A stretch of DNA of 64,000 nucleotides from Sphingopyxis sp. Root154 (lineage in GTDB: Bacteria; Pseudomonadota; Alphaproteobacteria; Sphingomonadales; Sphingomonadaceae), in contig NZ_LMGI01000002.1 of the NCBI RefSeq assembly GCF_001427105.1, positions 1,035,025-1,099,024 of the forward strand. The letters run 5' to 3'. The number at the start of each line of letters is the position of its first letter. Within the stretch, counting starts at the first letter, position 1. The notes under the pieces were generated by a model. It was not told where the DNA came from. It saw only the letters and a list, made by a program, of their open reading frames with translations, and did no database searches. A program made the position numbers and the translations under genes. Positions 11,040 to 19,844 of this stretch are shown here, in pieces.

Positions 11040-11977
11040 GCGGCTTTCTCCGTCGCGGGCGCCGCCGCCGGGCGCAGGCCCAACAGGTGGCAGATGGCAT
11101 AGCTGAGTTCGGCGCGGTTGAGCGTGTAGAAGTGGAAGTCGCGCACGCCGCCCGCATAAAGGCGGCGGCACATCTCGGCGGCGATCGTCGCGGCGACCAG
11201 CTGGCGCGCCGCGGGCAGGTCGTCGAGTCCCTCGAACAGCGAGATCATCCAGCCGGGGATCGCAGTACCGCACATGTCGGCCATGCGCCGCGTCTGCGAC
11301 ACATTCGATACGGGCAGAATGCCCGGTATGATCGGCGCGGTAATGCCCGCCGCCGCCGCCGCGTCGCGAAAGCGCAGGAAGCTGTCGGGCGAGAAGAAGA
11401 ATTGCGTGATCGCGCGCGTCGCGCCCGCATCGAGCTTGCGCTTGAGGTTATCGAGATCCGATTCGGCGCAGTCGGCGTCGGGGTGGACCTCCGGGTAAGC
11501 GGCGACCGAAATGTCGAACGGCGCAATCGCCTTCAGCCCCGCGACGAGTTCGATCGCATTGGCATAGCCATCGGGGTGCGCGCGGTATGGCGCGCCGCCA
11601 GGGACATCGCCGCGCAGCGCGACGATATGGCGCACCCCGGCGTCCCAATAGGCCTGCGCGACCTCGTCGATCTCGGCGCGCGACGCCTCGACGCAGGTCA
11701 GGTGCGCGGCGGGCGGAACGGCGCTTTCGGCGGCGATGCGCGCGACGGTCGCGTGGGTGCGCTCGCGCGTCGAGCCGCCCGCGCCATAAGTGACCGACAC
11801 GAAGCTGGGGCCCAGCGGCTCGAGCGTGCGGAACGTGTCCCACAGCTGCGCCTCCATCTTCTCGGTCTTGGGCGGGAAGAATTCGAAGCTGACGCCGATG
11901 TCGCCTTCGAGATTGGCGAACAGCGGCGAGGCCGCAGCGCGGCGCGCCTCCGCCAGCGAGTTCAAATTCGACGTCAT
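11036..11977 (-). CDS. metF: 5,10-methylenetetrahydrofolate reductase
   Basis: 313 aa flavoprotein that makes 5-methyl-tetrahydrofolate, the methyl donor for the methionine synthase encoded downstream. Family signatures are visible: VSFEFFPPKTEKME at the N-terminus, VSVTYGAGGSTRERT, HLTCVEASR, ALRGD and the ITQFFFSPDSFLRF motif. Length is usual for bacterial MetF. Both ends overlap neighbours by 4 nt (ATGA), binding it tightly to the regulator upstream and the methyltransferase downstream. Confidence 0.96.
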   Translation of the reverse strand: MTSNLNSLAEARRAAASPLFANLEGDIGVSFEFFPPKTEKMEAQLWDTFRTLEPLGPSFVSVTYGAGGSTRERTHATVARIAAESAVPPAAHLTCVEASRAEIDEVAQAYWDAGVRHIVALRGDVPGGAPYRAHPDGYANAIELVAGLKAIAPFDISVAAYPEVHPDADCAESDLDNLKRKLDAGATRAITQFFFSPDSFLRFRDAAAAAGITAPIIPGILPVSNVSQTRRMADMCGTAIPGWMISLFEGLDDLPAARQLVAATIAAEMCRRLYAGGVRDFHFYTLNRAELSYAICHLLGLRPAAAPATEKAA

Positions 11978-12960
11978 GCCGCAAGCCTTTTACTTTGCCC
12001 GCCTTCACTGGCGGGAGGTTGATCTTCATCGCTGCGACGGCGGCCGAGCCACAGCTTCACGGCCAGCTCCCCGCCTTCCAGCGTCTGGGTATTTTCCAGC
12101 AGCAGCCCCGCCGACGCGAACCAGCCGCGGATCTGCGCGTCCGAAAAGCCGAGACGCGCGTGCGCCGCAAAATTGCGCAACTCCTCGTCCTCGTGCGGTG
12201 CGAAATCGACGACGAGCAAATGGCCGCCGCCGCGCAGCACCCGGCTCGCTTCGGCGATCACGCGGTCGGGCTCATGCGCGAAATGCAGCGCCTGATGAAT
12301 GACGATGCTGTCGATGCTGGCATCCGCGACCGGCAGGTTCAGGAAGTCGCCCTGGAGCAGATCGACGGGAACCGATTGCCCCGCCAGCTTGGTGCGCGCG
12401 ATGCGCAGCATTTCGGGGCTGCGGTCGAGTGCGGTGACGCGGCGCGCGGTCGGGGCGAAAATTTCTGCCATCCGTCCGGTGCCAGTCCCGATGTCGAGCA
12501 GATGGCCGAGCCGGCGGTTGTGCATCATTGCCAGCATCGCGGCCTCAACTTCGCTTTCGGCGACATGGCGCGAACGGATCGCATCCCATTCGGCGGCATG
12601 TTCGGCGAAATAGCGTTCGGCAACCGCGACCCGTTCGTCGCGCACCGCCGCCAGCCGCCGCGCATCATGCGCGATGACCCGCGTCTCGCGCGTGGAGAAG
12701 GGCCATTTTTCGGCCTGCCCGATAATCCCGGCGACCGGTCCGCCGGTCGCAATGCGCAGGAAAACCCAGCTCCCTTCGCGTCGCCGCTCGACGATTTCCG
12801 CCTCGACAAGGATACGGACATGGCGCGACACGCGCGGCTGGCTCTGGTCGAGCACGACCGCCAATTCGCCGATCGCGAGCTCCATCTCGCGCAAAAGCGC
12901 GACGACTCGCAATCGCGTCGGGTCCGCGAGGGCGCGGAAAATGTCGATCAGCTCGCTCAT
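11974..12960 (-). CDS. sahR: ArsR-type regulator fused to SAM methyltransferase domain (SahR-like)
   Basis: 328 aa. Residues about 1-95 form a winged helix of the ArsR family (LADPTRLRVVALLREMELAIGELA, then SQPRVSRHVRILVEAEIV) without the usual metal-binding cysteines. Residues about 140-310 are a class I methyltransferase fold with the SAM loop LLDIGTGTGRMAE. This combination, placed first in a metF/metH operon, matches SahR, a repressor of SAM-cycle genes that senses S-adenosylhomocysteine through its methyltransferase-like domain. A longer frame to 12996 exists but runs through the predicted operator, so the ATG at 12960 is preferred. Auto-regulation is likely. Confidence 0.85.
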   Translation of the reverse strand: MSELIDIFRALADPTRLRVVALLREMELAIGELAVVLDQSQPRVSRHVRILVEAEIVERRREGSWVFLRIATGGPVAGIIGQAEKWPFSTRETRVIAHDARRLAAVRDERVAVAERYFAEHAAEWDAIRSRHVAESEVEAAMLAMMHNRRLGHLLDIGTGTGRMAEIFAPTARRVTALDRSPEMLRIARTKLAGQSVPVDLLQGDFLNLPVADASIDSIVIHQALHFAHEPDRVIAEASRVLRGGGHLLVVDFAPHEDEELRNFAAHARLGFSDAQIRGWFASAGLLLENTQTLEGGELAVKLWLGRRRSDEDQPPASEGGQSKRLAA

Positions 12961-12968
12961 GGAATAAC

Positions 12969-12988
12969 ATATAAAGCTTTCTTTATAT
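12969..12988 (-). promoter_or_regulatory. Predicted SahR operator
   Basis: Perfect inverted repeat ATATAAAG-N4-CTTTATAT, the only strongly A/T palindrome in this GC-rich neighbourhood. It ends 8 nt before the start codon of the SahR-like repressor gene, so bound repressor would cover the ribosome site or the -10 region of the methionine operon. Shape and position fit ArsR-family operators upstream of SAM-cycle genes. Confidence 0.75.
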
Positions 12989-13188
12989 CCGGTCAACCAA
13001 GCGCCGCTCCCCTATTTCCGCCACACACCCTCCAGCCGGGACCGAATTACGACGAAACACCGGGGCTCTCGCAAGAATGGCGTTGCACGCCATTTGGCGA
13101 GGGGGTAATTCTGCGCCCGATTGGCAAATTTCGGGATCGATCAGTTCCTGTGCCGATCGGTCAGTTCAACCGAGAGGGGTATTCCCAA

Positions 13189-13530
13189 ATGAAGAAATCG
13201 ATCACTCTGTCGCTCGTCCTCGCCGCCTCGATGGGCCTCGCTGCTTGCGCCGAAAAGGCCGCCGACGACACGGCTGCCGCAACCGAAGACGCAGCTGCGA
13301 CCGTCGAAGGCGCTGCTGATGGCGCGATGGAAGCGGCCGAAGGCGCTGCCGACGCGACCGCCGCTGCCGCTGGCGAAGCCGGCGCCGCTGCCGACGCCGC
13401 CGGTGCTGCCGCTGCTGGCGAAGGTGCCGACGCCGCTGCCAAGGCTGCCGACAAGGCAACCGAAGCTGCCGGCGCTGCCAAGGAAGCTGCCGACGCTGCC
13501 AAGGGCGCGCTGGAAGAAGCCAAGAAGTAA
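13189..13530 (+). CDS. Ala-rich lipoprotein A
   Basis: 113 aa. The signal peptide ends with a lipobox (MGLAAC), so Cys20 should be lipidated. The mature chain is almost entirely Ala with regularly placed Asp, Glu, Lys and Gly (units such as AADAAKGA and EGAADATA), predicting a long amphipathic helix or coiled coil without Cys or aromatics. It resembles small Lpp-like or entericidin-like envelope lipoproteins only in composition; I do not recognise a family. GAGAGGGG gives a strong ribosome site. Paralogue of the gene at 13710, and followed by a strong terminator, so it is probably well expressed. Confidence 0.75.
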   Translation: MKKSITLSLVLAASMGLAACAEKAADDTAAATEDAAATVEGAADGAMEAAEGAADATAAAAGEAGAAADAAGAAAAGEGADAAAKAADKATEAAGAAKEAADAAKGALEEAKK

Positions 13531-13570
13531 GCGTCTTTTCGGCCTTTCAGGCCGAAGAAATGCTAAAGAC

Positions 13571-13607
13571 AAAGGGGGGTCGCCGGTTCGCCGGTGGCCC
13601 CTTTTTT
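13571..13607 (+). terminator. Rho-independent terminator of lipoprotein A
   Basis: GC-rich hairpin with a TTCG tetraloop (CGCCGG TTCG CCGGTGG, flanked by GGGG and CCCC) followed by TTTTTTATT. A smaller hairpin (TTCGGCC/GGCCGAA) precedes it at about 13538-13556. Confidence 0.85.
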
Positions 13608-13709
13608 ATTCGGGAAGGTATCAATCGGCGCAGTTGCCAAGCCTCTGATCCGTCGTTACCTCTCAGTCCCTATGGTCGTCGCCCGGCCATTGCATTCGAA
13701 AGGAATATC

Positions 13710-14039
13710 ATGCGCAAGATCATCATCGCCTCGATGGCCGCCGCGGCCTTCAGCCTCGCCGCCTGCTCGGAAAAGACCCAGGACGCCGCTTCGGAAACCG
13801 CCACTTCGGCAGCGGATGACGCCGCCGCCGCTGGCGATGTCGCTGCCGATGCCGCCGCTGGCGCTGCCGACGCGACGGCTGCCGCCGCCGACGAAGCCGC
13901 CGATGCGACCGCCGCCGCCGCCGATAAGGCTGGCAACGCCGTCGAAGGCACCGTGAATGCCGCTGGCGAAGCCGCAGACAAGGCCGGCGACAAGATCGCC
14001 GAAGAAACCAAGAAGGCCGAAGCCAACGACAAGAAGTAA
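13710..14039 (+). CDS. Ala-rich lipoprotein B
   Basis: 109 aa, paralogous to the gene at 13189. The signal peptide MRKIIIASMAAAAFSLAAC contains the lipobox SLAAC (Cys19). The mature part is Ala-rich with repeated ADATAAAADEA-type units and a charged, Lys-rich end (EETKKAEANDKK). A helical outer-membrane or periplasmic spacer protein is plausible; function unknown. Ribosome site AAGGAA lies 7 nt before the ATG. It is bounded by terminators on both sides, so it forms its own transcription unit. Confidence 0.75.
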   Translation: MRKIIIASMAAAAFSLAACSEKTQDAASETATSAADDAAAAGDVAADAAAGAADATAAAADEAADATAAAADKAGNAVEGTVNAAGEAADKAGDKIAEETKKAEANDKK

Positions 14040-14068
14040 GTCGTCGGCACGCCTTCGGGCTGATATCG

Positions 14069-14100
14069 GGGCTCCATCCACCGTGGATGGAGCCCTTTTT
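14069..14100 (+). terminator. Rho-independent terminator of lipoprotein B
   Basis: Perfect 12-bp stem GGGCTCCATCCA / TGGATGGAGCCC with a CCG loop, followed by TTTTT. Strong intrinsic terminator for the plus strand. Confidence 0.9.
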
Positions 14101-14116
14101 CATGGGAGAGCATGCG

Positions 14117-14329
14117 ATGATCGACCTTCGGATGACGAGCGCCGCGCTCGCGATGCTGATCCTGACGACGGGATGCAGCCGCACCGACAATGAGCCCGGC
14201 CCCGGCGGCGTGACCGTCAGCGAGGCGAAGGCGCTCGACGATGCCGCCGAAATGCTGGAAAGCCGCGACAGCGCCGCGCCGGCCGAAACGGGCAAGACGG
14301 CTGACGATGCGGCGAAGACCGACAAATAG
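14117..14329 (+). CDS. Small putative lipoprotein
   Basis: 70 aa. A hydrophobic leader is followed by a lipobox LTTGC. The mature part is about 50 residues, acidic and Ala/Asp/Lys-rich (SEAKALDDAAEML, then a TADDAAKTDK end), predicting a short helix. Unlike lipoproteins A and B it is not mostly Ala. The ATG at 14117 follows GGGAGAG. An ATG at 14132 would still leave a usable signal peptide. No family recognised. It begins immediately after the terminator of lipoprotein B, so it needs its own promoter or read-through. Confidence 0.55.
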   Translation: MIDLRMTSAALAMLILTTGCSRTDNEPGPGGVTVSEAKALDDAAEMLESRDSAAPAETGKTADDAAKTDK

Positions 14330-14477
14330 CGCCTTCCCCTCGCCGCACCGAGGGGTTAGGTTGAACGCGCCCCGCGACTGGCGCTGAAGATGGTATCCCA
14401 TCGGGAAGCGGGACCGGCCGGCAGGCCGTCATGAGCCGCGCGCCTGGGTGATCCACTGCCAGCGCAAGGACATCCGC

Positions 14478-15158
14478 ATGACCGATACGCCCAGCACCAA
14501 TATCGTCTTCCTGCTCTTTCCCGGCATTACCCAGCTCGACTTTACCGCTCCCGCACAGGCGCTTTCACGCATGCCCGGCGCGACGCTGACGGGTGCCGCC
14601 GCGACCCTCGATCCGATCATGACCGACAGCGGCTTCGCGATCGTACCGACGCATGATTTCGCGGGCGCACGGCAGGCCGACATCCTCTGCATCCCCGGCG
14701 GGCACGGCGTCGCCGACGCGCTGCGCGATACCGCCACGATCGATTTCATCACGCGGCATGCGGCGGGCGCACAGTGGGTGACGAGCGTCTGCACCGGCGC
14801 CTTCCTGCTCGGCCGCGCCGGACTGCTGGACGGCAAGCGCGCGACGACGCACTGGGCCTATACCCATCTGCTGCCGCTGGTCGGCGCCGAGCCGGTGAAG
14901 GCACGCGTCGTCGAGGACGGGAATGTCGTCACCAGCGGCGGCGTCACCTCGGGGCTCGATTTCGCACTGACCCTGATCGCCCGGCTGCGCGGTGATGCGG
15001 TGGCGCAGGCGATCCAGCTCGCGATCGAATATGATCCCGCGCCGCCCTTCCCCGGCGGCCATCCCGACCGCGCGCCGAAGGCGATCACCGCGGGATTGAA
15101 AGAGCATGTCTATGACGCCGCCGCGGCGCGCATGGAGGCGGCGCTGACGCGCGACTAA
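14478..15158 (+). CDS. DJ-1/PfpI family protein, isonitrile hydratase-like
   Basis: 226 aa. The N-terminal strand IVFLLFPGITQLDFTAPAQALSRMPG is diagnostic of the isonitrile hydratase/AraC-N-terminal branch of the DJ-1/PfpI superfamily. The nucleophile elbow is VTSVCTGAFLLG, with the conserved Cys near residue 102, and THWAY and TSGGVTSGLDFALTLI follow as in InhA. Isonitrile hydratases convert isonitriles to N-formamides, but many homologues are uncharacterised, so the substrate is uncertain. There is no DNA-binding domain, which rules out the AraC-type regulator version. AAGGA ribosome site 8 nt upstream. Converges with, and overlaps by 4 nt, the glutaminyl cyclase gene. Confidence 0.85.
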   Translation: MTDTPSTNIVFLLFPGITQLDFTAPAQALSRMPGATLTGAAATLDPIMTDSGFAIVPTHDFAGARQADILCIPGGHGVADALRDTATIDFITRHAAGAQWVTSVCTGAFLLGRAGLLDGKRATTHWAYTHLLPLVGAEPVKARVVEDGNVVTSGGVTSGLDFALTLIARLRGDAVAQAIQLAIEYDPAPPFPGGHPDRAPKAITAGLKEHVYDAAAARMEAALTRD

Positions 15159-15919
15159 CGGCAGCCCGACAGCGCGATTTCGTAAAGTTTCGGCCAATAT
15201 TTGCCGGTGACGAACAGGCGCTTCGTTTTCGCATCCCATGCAATGCCGTTGAGCACGCTGTCGGTCCCGCTCACACCGGCATCGGCCTTGAGTCCCGTCA
15301 GATCGACGAGCGAGACGACGTTGCCGGTGGCGGGATCGATGCGGACGACGAAATCGGTCATCCAGATATTCGCCCAGATCTGGCCGTCGATCGTCTCAAG
15401 CTCGTTGATCATCGAGATCGGCCGGCCGCCGAAACGCACGGTGACGCGCTTCTGCTCCTTCATCGTCGCGGGGTCGAAAAAGCGGAGGTCGGTCGTGCCG
15501 TCGCTGAGTACCAGGCTGCCTTCGACCATCGTGAGACCCCAGCCCTCGCCCTCATATTTGAAGGTGCCGGCCGGTTTCAAATCCTTGATCGACCAGCGGT
15601 TGCCGACGCCGCCCTGCCAGGTCACGCCGATGATCTGGTCGCCCCAGCGCGTGATGCCCTCGCCGAACTGATCCGACGGCAGCTTTGTCTGCGCCAGCGC
15701 CTTGCCGGTCTTGAGGTCGAGCCGTGCCACGCGGGACTGACCATATTGACCGGTCGCCTCGTAAAGATGCCCCTCGTCCCAGAAAAGGCCTTGGGTGAAG
15801 CTGATCGCGTCGTGCGGGAAGGTTTCGACGATGCGGTATCCGCAGCGTTCGACGGGTGGCGGTGCCGGAGGCGTGCCGGCCGAGGGGTCCGCGAGCGCGA
15901 AGGCGAGGACGAACATCAT
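15155..15919 (-). CDS. Glutaminyl-peptide cyclotransferase (plant/bacterial beta-propeller type)
   Basis: 254 aa exported enzyme that cyclises N-terminal Gln to pyroglutamate. A short signal region (MMFVLAFALA) precedes a five-bladed propeller of the glutamine cyclotransferase family. Hallmarks visible are FTQGLFWDEGHLYEATGQYGQS, the GEGWGLT segment, LSDGTTDLRFFDP, NELETIDGQIWANIWMTD and the C-terminal VLNGIAWDAKTKRLFVTGKYWPKLYEI. These match papaya-type cyclase motifs closely. AGGGGCG precedes the tandem ATG ATG. Physiological targets in bacteria are not established. Confidence 0.9.
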   Translation of the reverse strand: MMFVLAFALADPSAGTPPAPPPVERCGYRIVETFPHDAISFTQGLFWDEGHLYEATGQYGQSRVARLDLKTGKALAQTKLPSDQFGEGITRWGDQIIGVTWQGGVGNRWSIKDLKPAGTFKYEGEGWGLTMVEGSLVLSDGTTDLRFFDPATMKEQKRVTVRFGGRPISMINELETIDGQIWANIWMTDFVVRIDPATGNVVSLVDLTGLKADAGVSGTDSVLNGIAWDAKTKRLFVTGKYWPKLYEIALSGCR

Positions 15920-15963
15920 CGCCCCTAGCTATGCCGCATCGCATTGACTGGCAATGAGAGAAC

Positions 15964-15995
15964 TGCCGTGCCCCTGCGAAGGCAGGGGCACGGCA
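15964..15995. repeat. REP-like palindrome
   Basis: Perfect 14-bp inverted repeat TGCCGTGCCCCTGC / GCAGGGGCACGGCA with a GAAG loop between the glutaminyl cyclase promoter side and the groEL terminator. It has no T run, so it is not a standard terminator. The core CCTGCGAAGGCAGG resembles dispersed intergenic palindromes common in Sphingomonadales. Confidence 0.6.
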
Positions 15996-16001
15996 GGCAT
16001 G

Positions 16002-16033
16002 AAAAAGGGCCGGAGGATTTCTCCCCCGGCCCT
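16002..16033 (-). terminator. Terminator of groESL
   Basis: On the minus strand a GGGCCGG / CCGGCCC stem downstream of the groEL stop is followed by TTTTTC. The opposite strand also ends in a T-rich stretch (TCTTTTCA), so it may work in both directions. Confidence 0.85.
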
Positions 16034-16066
16034 CTTTTCACTGGCTGAGTGCCGAACGGATTGGAC

Positions 16067-17749
<1,683 letters not shown>

Positions 17750-17788
17750 TCACACTGAAATCGCGTCCGCAGCGGACGCGGAGACGGT

Positions 17789-18076
17789 TCAGGCGATGAC
17801 GCCCAATATGTCCGATTCCTTCATGATCAGCAGCTCTTCGCCGTCGACCTTGACTTCGGTGCCCGACCATTTGCCGAACAGGATGCGGTCGCCCGCCTTG
17901 ACGTCGAGCGGGGTCACCTTGCCGTCGTCGGCGCGGGTGCCGGTGCCGACCGAGACGACTTCGCCTTCCTGCGGCTTTTCCTTGGCGGTGTCGGGGATGA
18001 TGATGCCGCCAGCCGTCTTTTCTTCGGCTTCGATACGGCGAACAAGCACGCGGTCGTGCAGCGGACGAAATTGCAT
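17789..18076 (-). CDS. groES: Co-chaperonin GroES (10 kDa)
   Basis: 95 aa lid of the GroEL cage. [34 protein letters not shown] includes the mobile loop, and [33 protein letters not shown] is the conserved C-terminal barrel. GGAGG precedes the ATG. First gene of the groESL operon, 31 nt downstream of a CIRCE operator. Confidence 0.98.
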   Translation of the reverse strand: MQFRPLHDRVLVRRIEAEEKTAGGIIIPDTAKEKPQEGEVVSVGTGTRADDGKVTPLDVKAGDRILFGKWSGTEVKVDGEELLIMKESDILGVIA

Positions 18077-18106
18077 GGATATCCCTCCAGATGGAAATGA
18101 TGTCGT

Positions 18107-18133
18107 TTAGCACTCACAGGGTGCGAGTGCTAA
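18107..18133 (-). promoter_or_regulatory. CIRCE operator (HrcA binding site)
   Basis: Exact consensus inverted repeat TTAGCACTC-N9-GAGTGCTAA located 31 nt upstream of groES. CIRCE is bound by the heat-inactivated repressor HrcA, so groESL should be HrcA-repressed at normal temperature. The hrcA gene is not in this window. Confidence 0.97.
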
Positions 18134-18208
18134 CAGTCGGCCATATGGGTGGGAGTCAGATAGGCGTCAAGCGCCGCGCTACAAGATTCGTGCGAAGTTT
18201 TTGTGGAT

Positions 18209-18336
18209 GTCGTTTCAGCGAGGCTGAAACGACGGGCTGCACCGGCCCGCTCCCCCTCCCGGCCTCCCTGACGATCGTAGCCTATGGGAGGCCGGGGGGA
18301 GAGCGGGCCGGTGCAGTCTTTCCACGTCAGTGGAAA
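18209..18336. repeat. Cluster of three palindromes between groES and the MATE gene
   Basis: Three consecutive inverted repeats: an 11-bp perfect stem GTCGTTTCAGC-GAG-GCTGAAACGAC (18209-18233); a long imperfect hairpin with arms 18237-18268 and 18286-18316 (core CTGCACCGGCCCGCTCCCCC) around a 17-nt loop that itself holds ACGATCGT; and a 7-bp stem TTTCCAC-GTCA-GTGGAAA (18319-18336) directly at the MATE stop. No T run follows in the MATE direction. They may end MATE transcription or be a mobile REP/BIME-like element. Confidence 0.6.
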
Positions 18337-18337
18337 A

Positions 18338-19735
18338 TTACGCCGGAAGGAGGCCGAGGCGGCCGCGCATCCGCCAGCGCAGGAGCAGCACCGCCGAGAC
18401 GACAATCAGTCCGACGGCAAGCCCGATCCACACGCCGACTCCGGCAAGCGGCGTCCAGAAGCCGAGATAGATGGCGGTGCCGTAACCCGCGATCCAGTAA
18501 CCGCAGATCGCGATGATCATCGGGGTGCGCGTATCCTGCAACCCGCGCAGCACGCCCGCGGCTACCGCCTGCGCGCCATCGAAGAGCTGGAAAGCGGCGG
18601 CGACGACGAGGAACTGCATCGCGAAACCGACAAGCGCGGCGTTGCGCGCCGCATCGACGTCGACATAGATCGACAGCACGAGCGACGGGAAAAGCCACAT
18701 GATGAGCGCGGTCAGCCCCATGAAGCCGATACCGAGGATGAGCGACGCCTGTCCCGCATGCGCGATACCGCTATGGTCGCGCGCGCCATAGGCGAGGCCG
18801 ACGCGGATCGTCGCCGCCTGCGCGACGCCGAATGGGATCTGAAAGGCGAGCGCCGCGACCTGCAGCGCGATCGTGTGCCCGGCCAGTTCGGTCTCGCCGA
18901 TGCGGCCCATCAGGAAAGCTGCGCCGGTGAACAATCCCGCCTCGGCCAGAATGGTCAGGCTGATCGGGGTGCCGATGCGCAGCATATCGAAAAAGCGCGT
19001 CCATTCGGACCGCCACCAGTTGCCGAACAGATGATAGCGCCGCAGCCGCCGGTCGCTCTGGATGACGACGACATAGGCGAGCAGCATGAGGAAGCTGGTC
19101 GTCACGCTCGATATCGCCGAGCCGTGGAGGCCAAGCGCGGGCATGCCGAGGTGGCCGAAGACAAGCACCCAGTTGCCGAGCGCATTGACGAAAAGCGCGC
19201 CGAAGGTGATCGCGGTCGCGATCGTCGGCCGCCCCAGCGCCGAAACGAAGATGCGCAGCACCGCCGCCGCGATCATCGGGAACAGGCCCCACATCAGGAT
19301 CAGCAGGAAACCCGCGGCGCGCGCCGACGTTTCGGCCGGCTGCCCCGTCGCGAGCATGATCGGACCGCCTGCCGCGCAGATGCCCATGAAGACCACCGAA
19401 ACCAGCACCGCGAGCCACAACGCCATGCGCACCGTCCGCCGCACCTCGCGCACCGCATGTTTGCGGCGCCCGAGTTCGGCGGCGATCAGTGGCGCCGACG
19501 CGCCGATGAGACCGGAACCGGTCCAGAGCAGGAGCCCGAAGATCGCGACGCCGAGCGACGAAGCGGCGAGCGCCGCATCGCCGAGCCGCGCGACGAAAAT
19601 GACATCGATCGCATGGACGAGCATTTGCAGCAGGTTCGCGGCTGCCAACGGCACGGCGAGCGCCAGCGTCGCCCGGAATTCCTTGCGAAGACTCTGCGGC
19701 GGTTCCGCGGTCAGAGGGATGGCCTGCTGCAGCAT
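18338..19735 (-). CDS. MATE family efflux transporter (NorM-like)
   Basis: 465 aa inner-membrane antiporter with about 12 transmembrane helices arranged as two six-helix halves. Visible family features are the first-helix segment LALAVPLAAANLLQMLVHAIDVIFVARLGDAALAA, the GLLLWTGSGLIGASAPLIAAELG stretch, and the second-half counterpart FDGAQAVAAGVLRGLQDTRTPM, a strong MatE signature. Family members export cationic drugs, dyes or metabolites using Na+ or H+. The substrate cannot be predicted. It stands alone on the minus strand, with palindromes at its 3' end. Confidence 0.93.
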   Translation of the reverse strand: MLQQAIPLTAEPPQSLRKEFRATLALAVPLAAANLLQMLVHAIDVIFVARLGDAALAASSLGVAIFGLLLWTGSGLIGASAPLIAAELGRRKHAVREVRRTVRMALWLAVLVSVVFMGICAAGGPIMLATGQPAETSARAAGFLLILMWGLFPMIAAAVLRIFVSALGRPTIATAITFGALFVNALGNWVLVFGHLGMPALGLHGSAISSVTTSFLMLLAYVVVIQSDRRLRRYHLFGNWWRSEWTRFFDMLRIGTPISLTILAEAGLFTGAAFLMGRIGETELAGHTIALQVAALAFQIPFGVAQAATIRVGLAYGARDHSGIAHAGQASLILGIGFMGLTALIMWLFPSLVLSIYVDVDAARNAALVGFAMQFLVVAAAFQLFDGAQAVAAGVLRGLQDTRTPMIIAICGYWIAGYGTAIYLGFWTPLAGVGVWIGLAVGLIVVSAVLLLRWRMRGRLGLLPA

Positions 19736-19844
19736 AGCCGGCCCGGATAGGCGAGCGGCGCGGCGCTTTCAATTGCGCGCGTCGATCACCCCGCTTTTCG
19801 GCTCATGGGGTGGCAAAAAGGCAACAACCGGCGGTGCGTGCGGA

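Noticed and set aside
9975..11273. 432-codon version of the homocysteine methyltransferase
   Set aside because: The first 78 codons overlap metF in another frame. The ATG at 11039, overlapping the metF stop, is the natural start.
11995..13188. Long plus-strand extension ahead of lipoprotein A
   Set aside because: It is antisense to the SahR-like gene. The signal peptide with lipobox starts only at 13189.
13189..14039. CRISPR-like short repeats
   Set aside because: The repeats are GC-rich codon repeats for Ala within two lipoprotein genes, without regular spacers or Cas genes.
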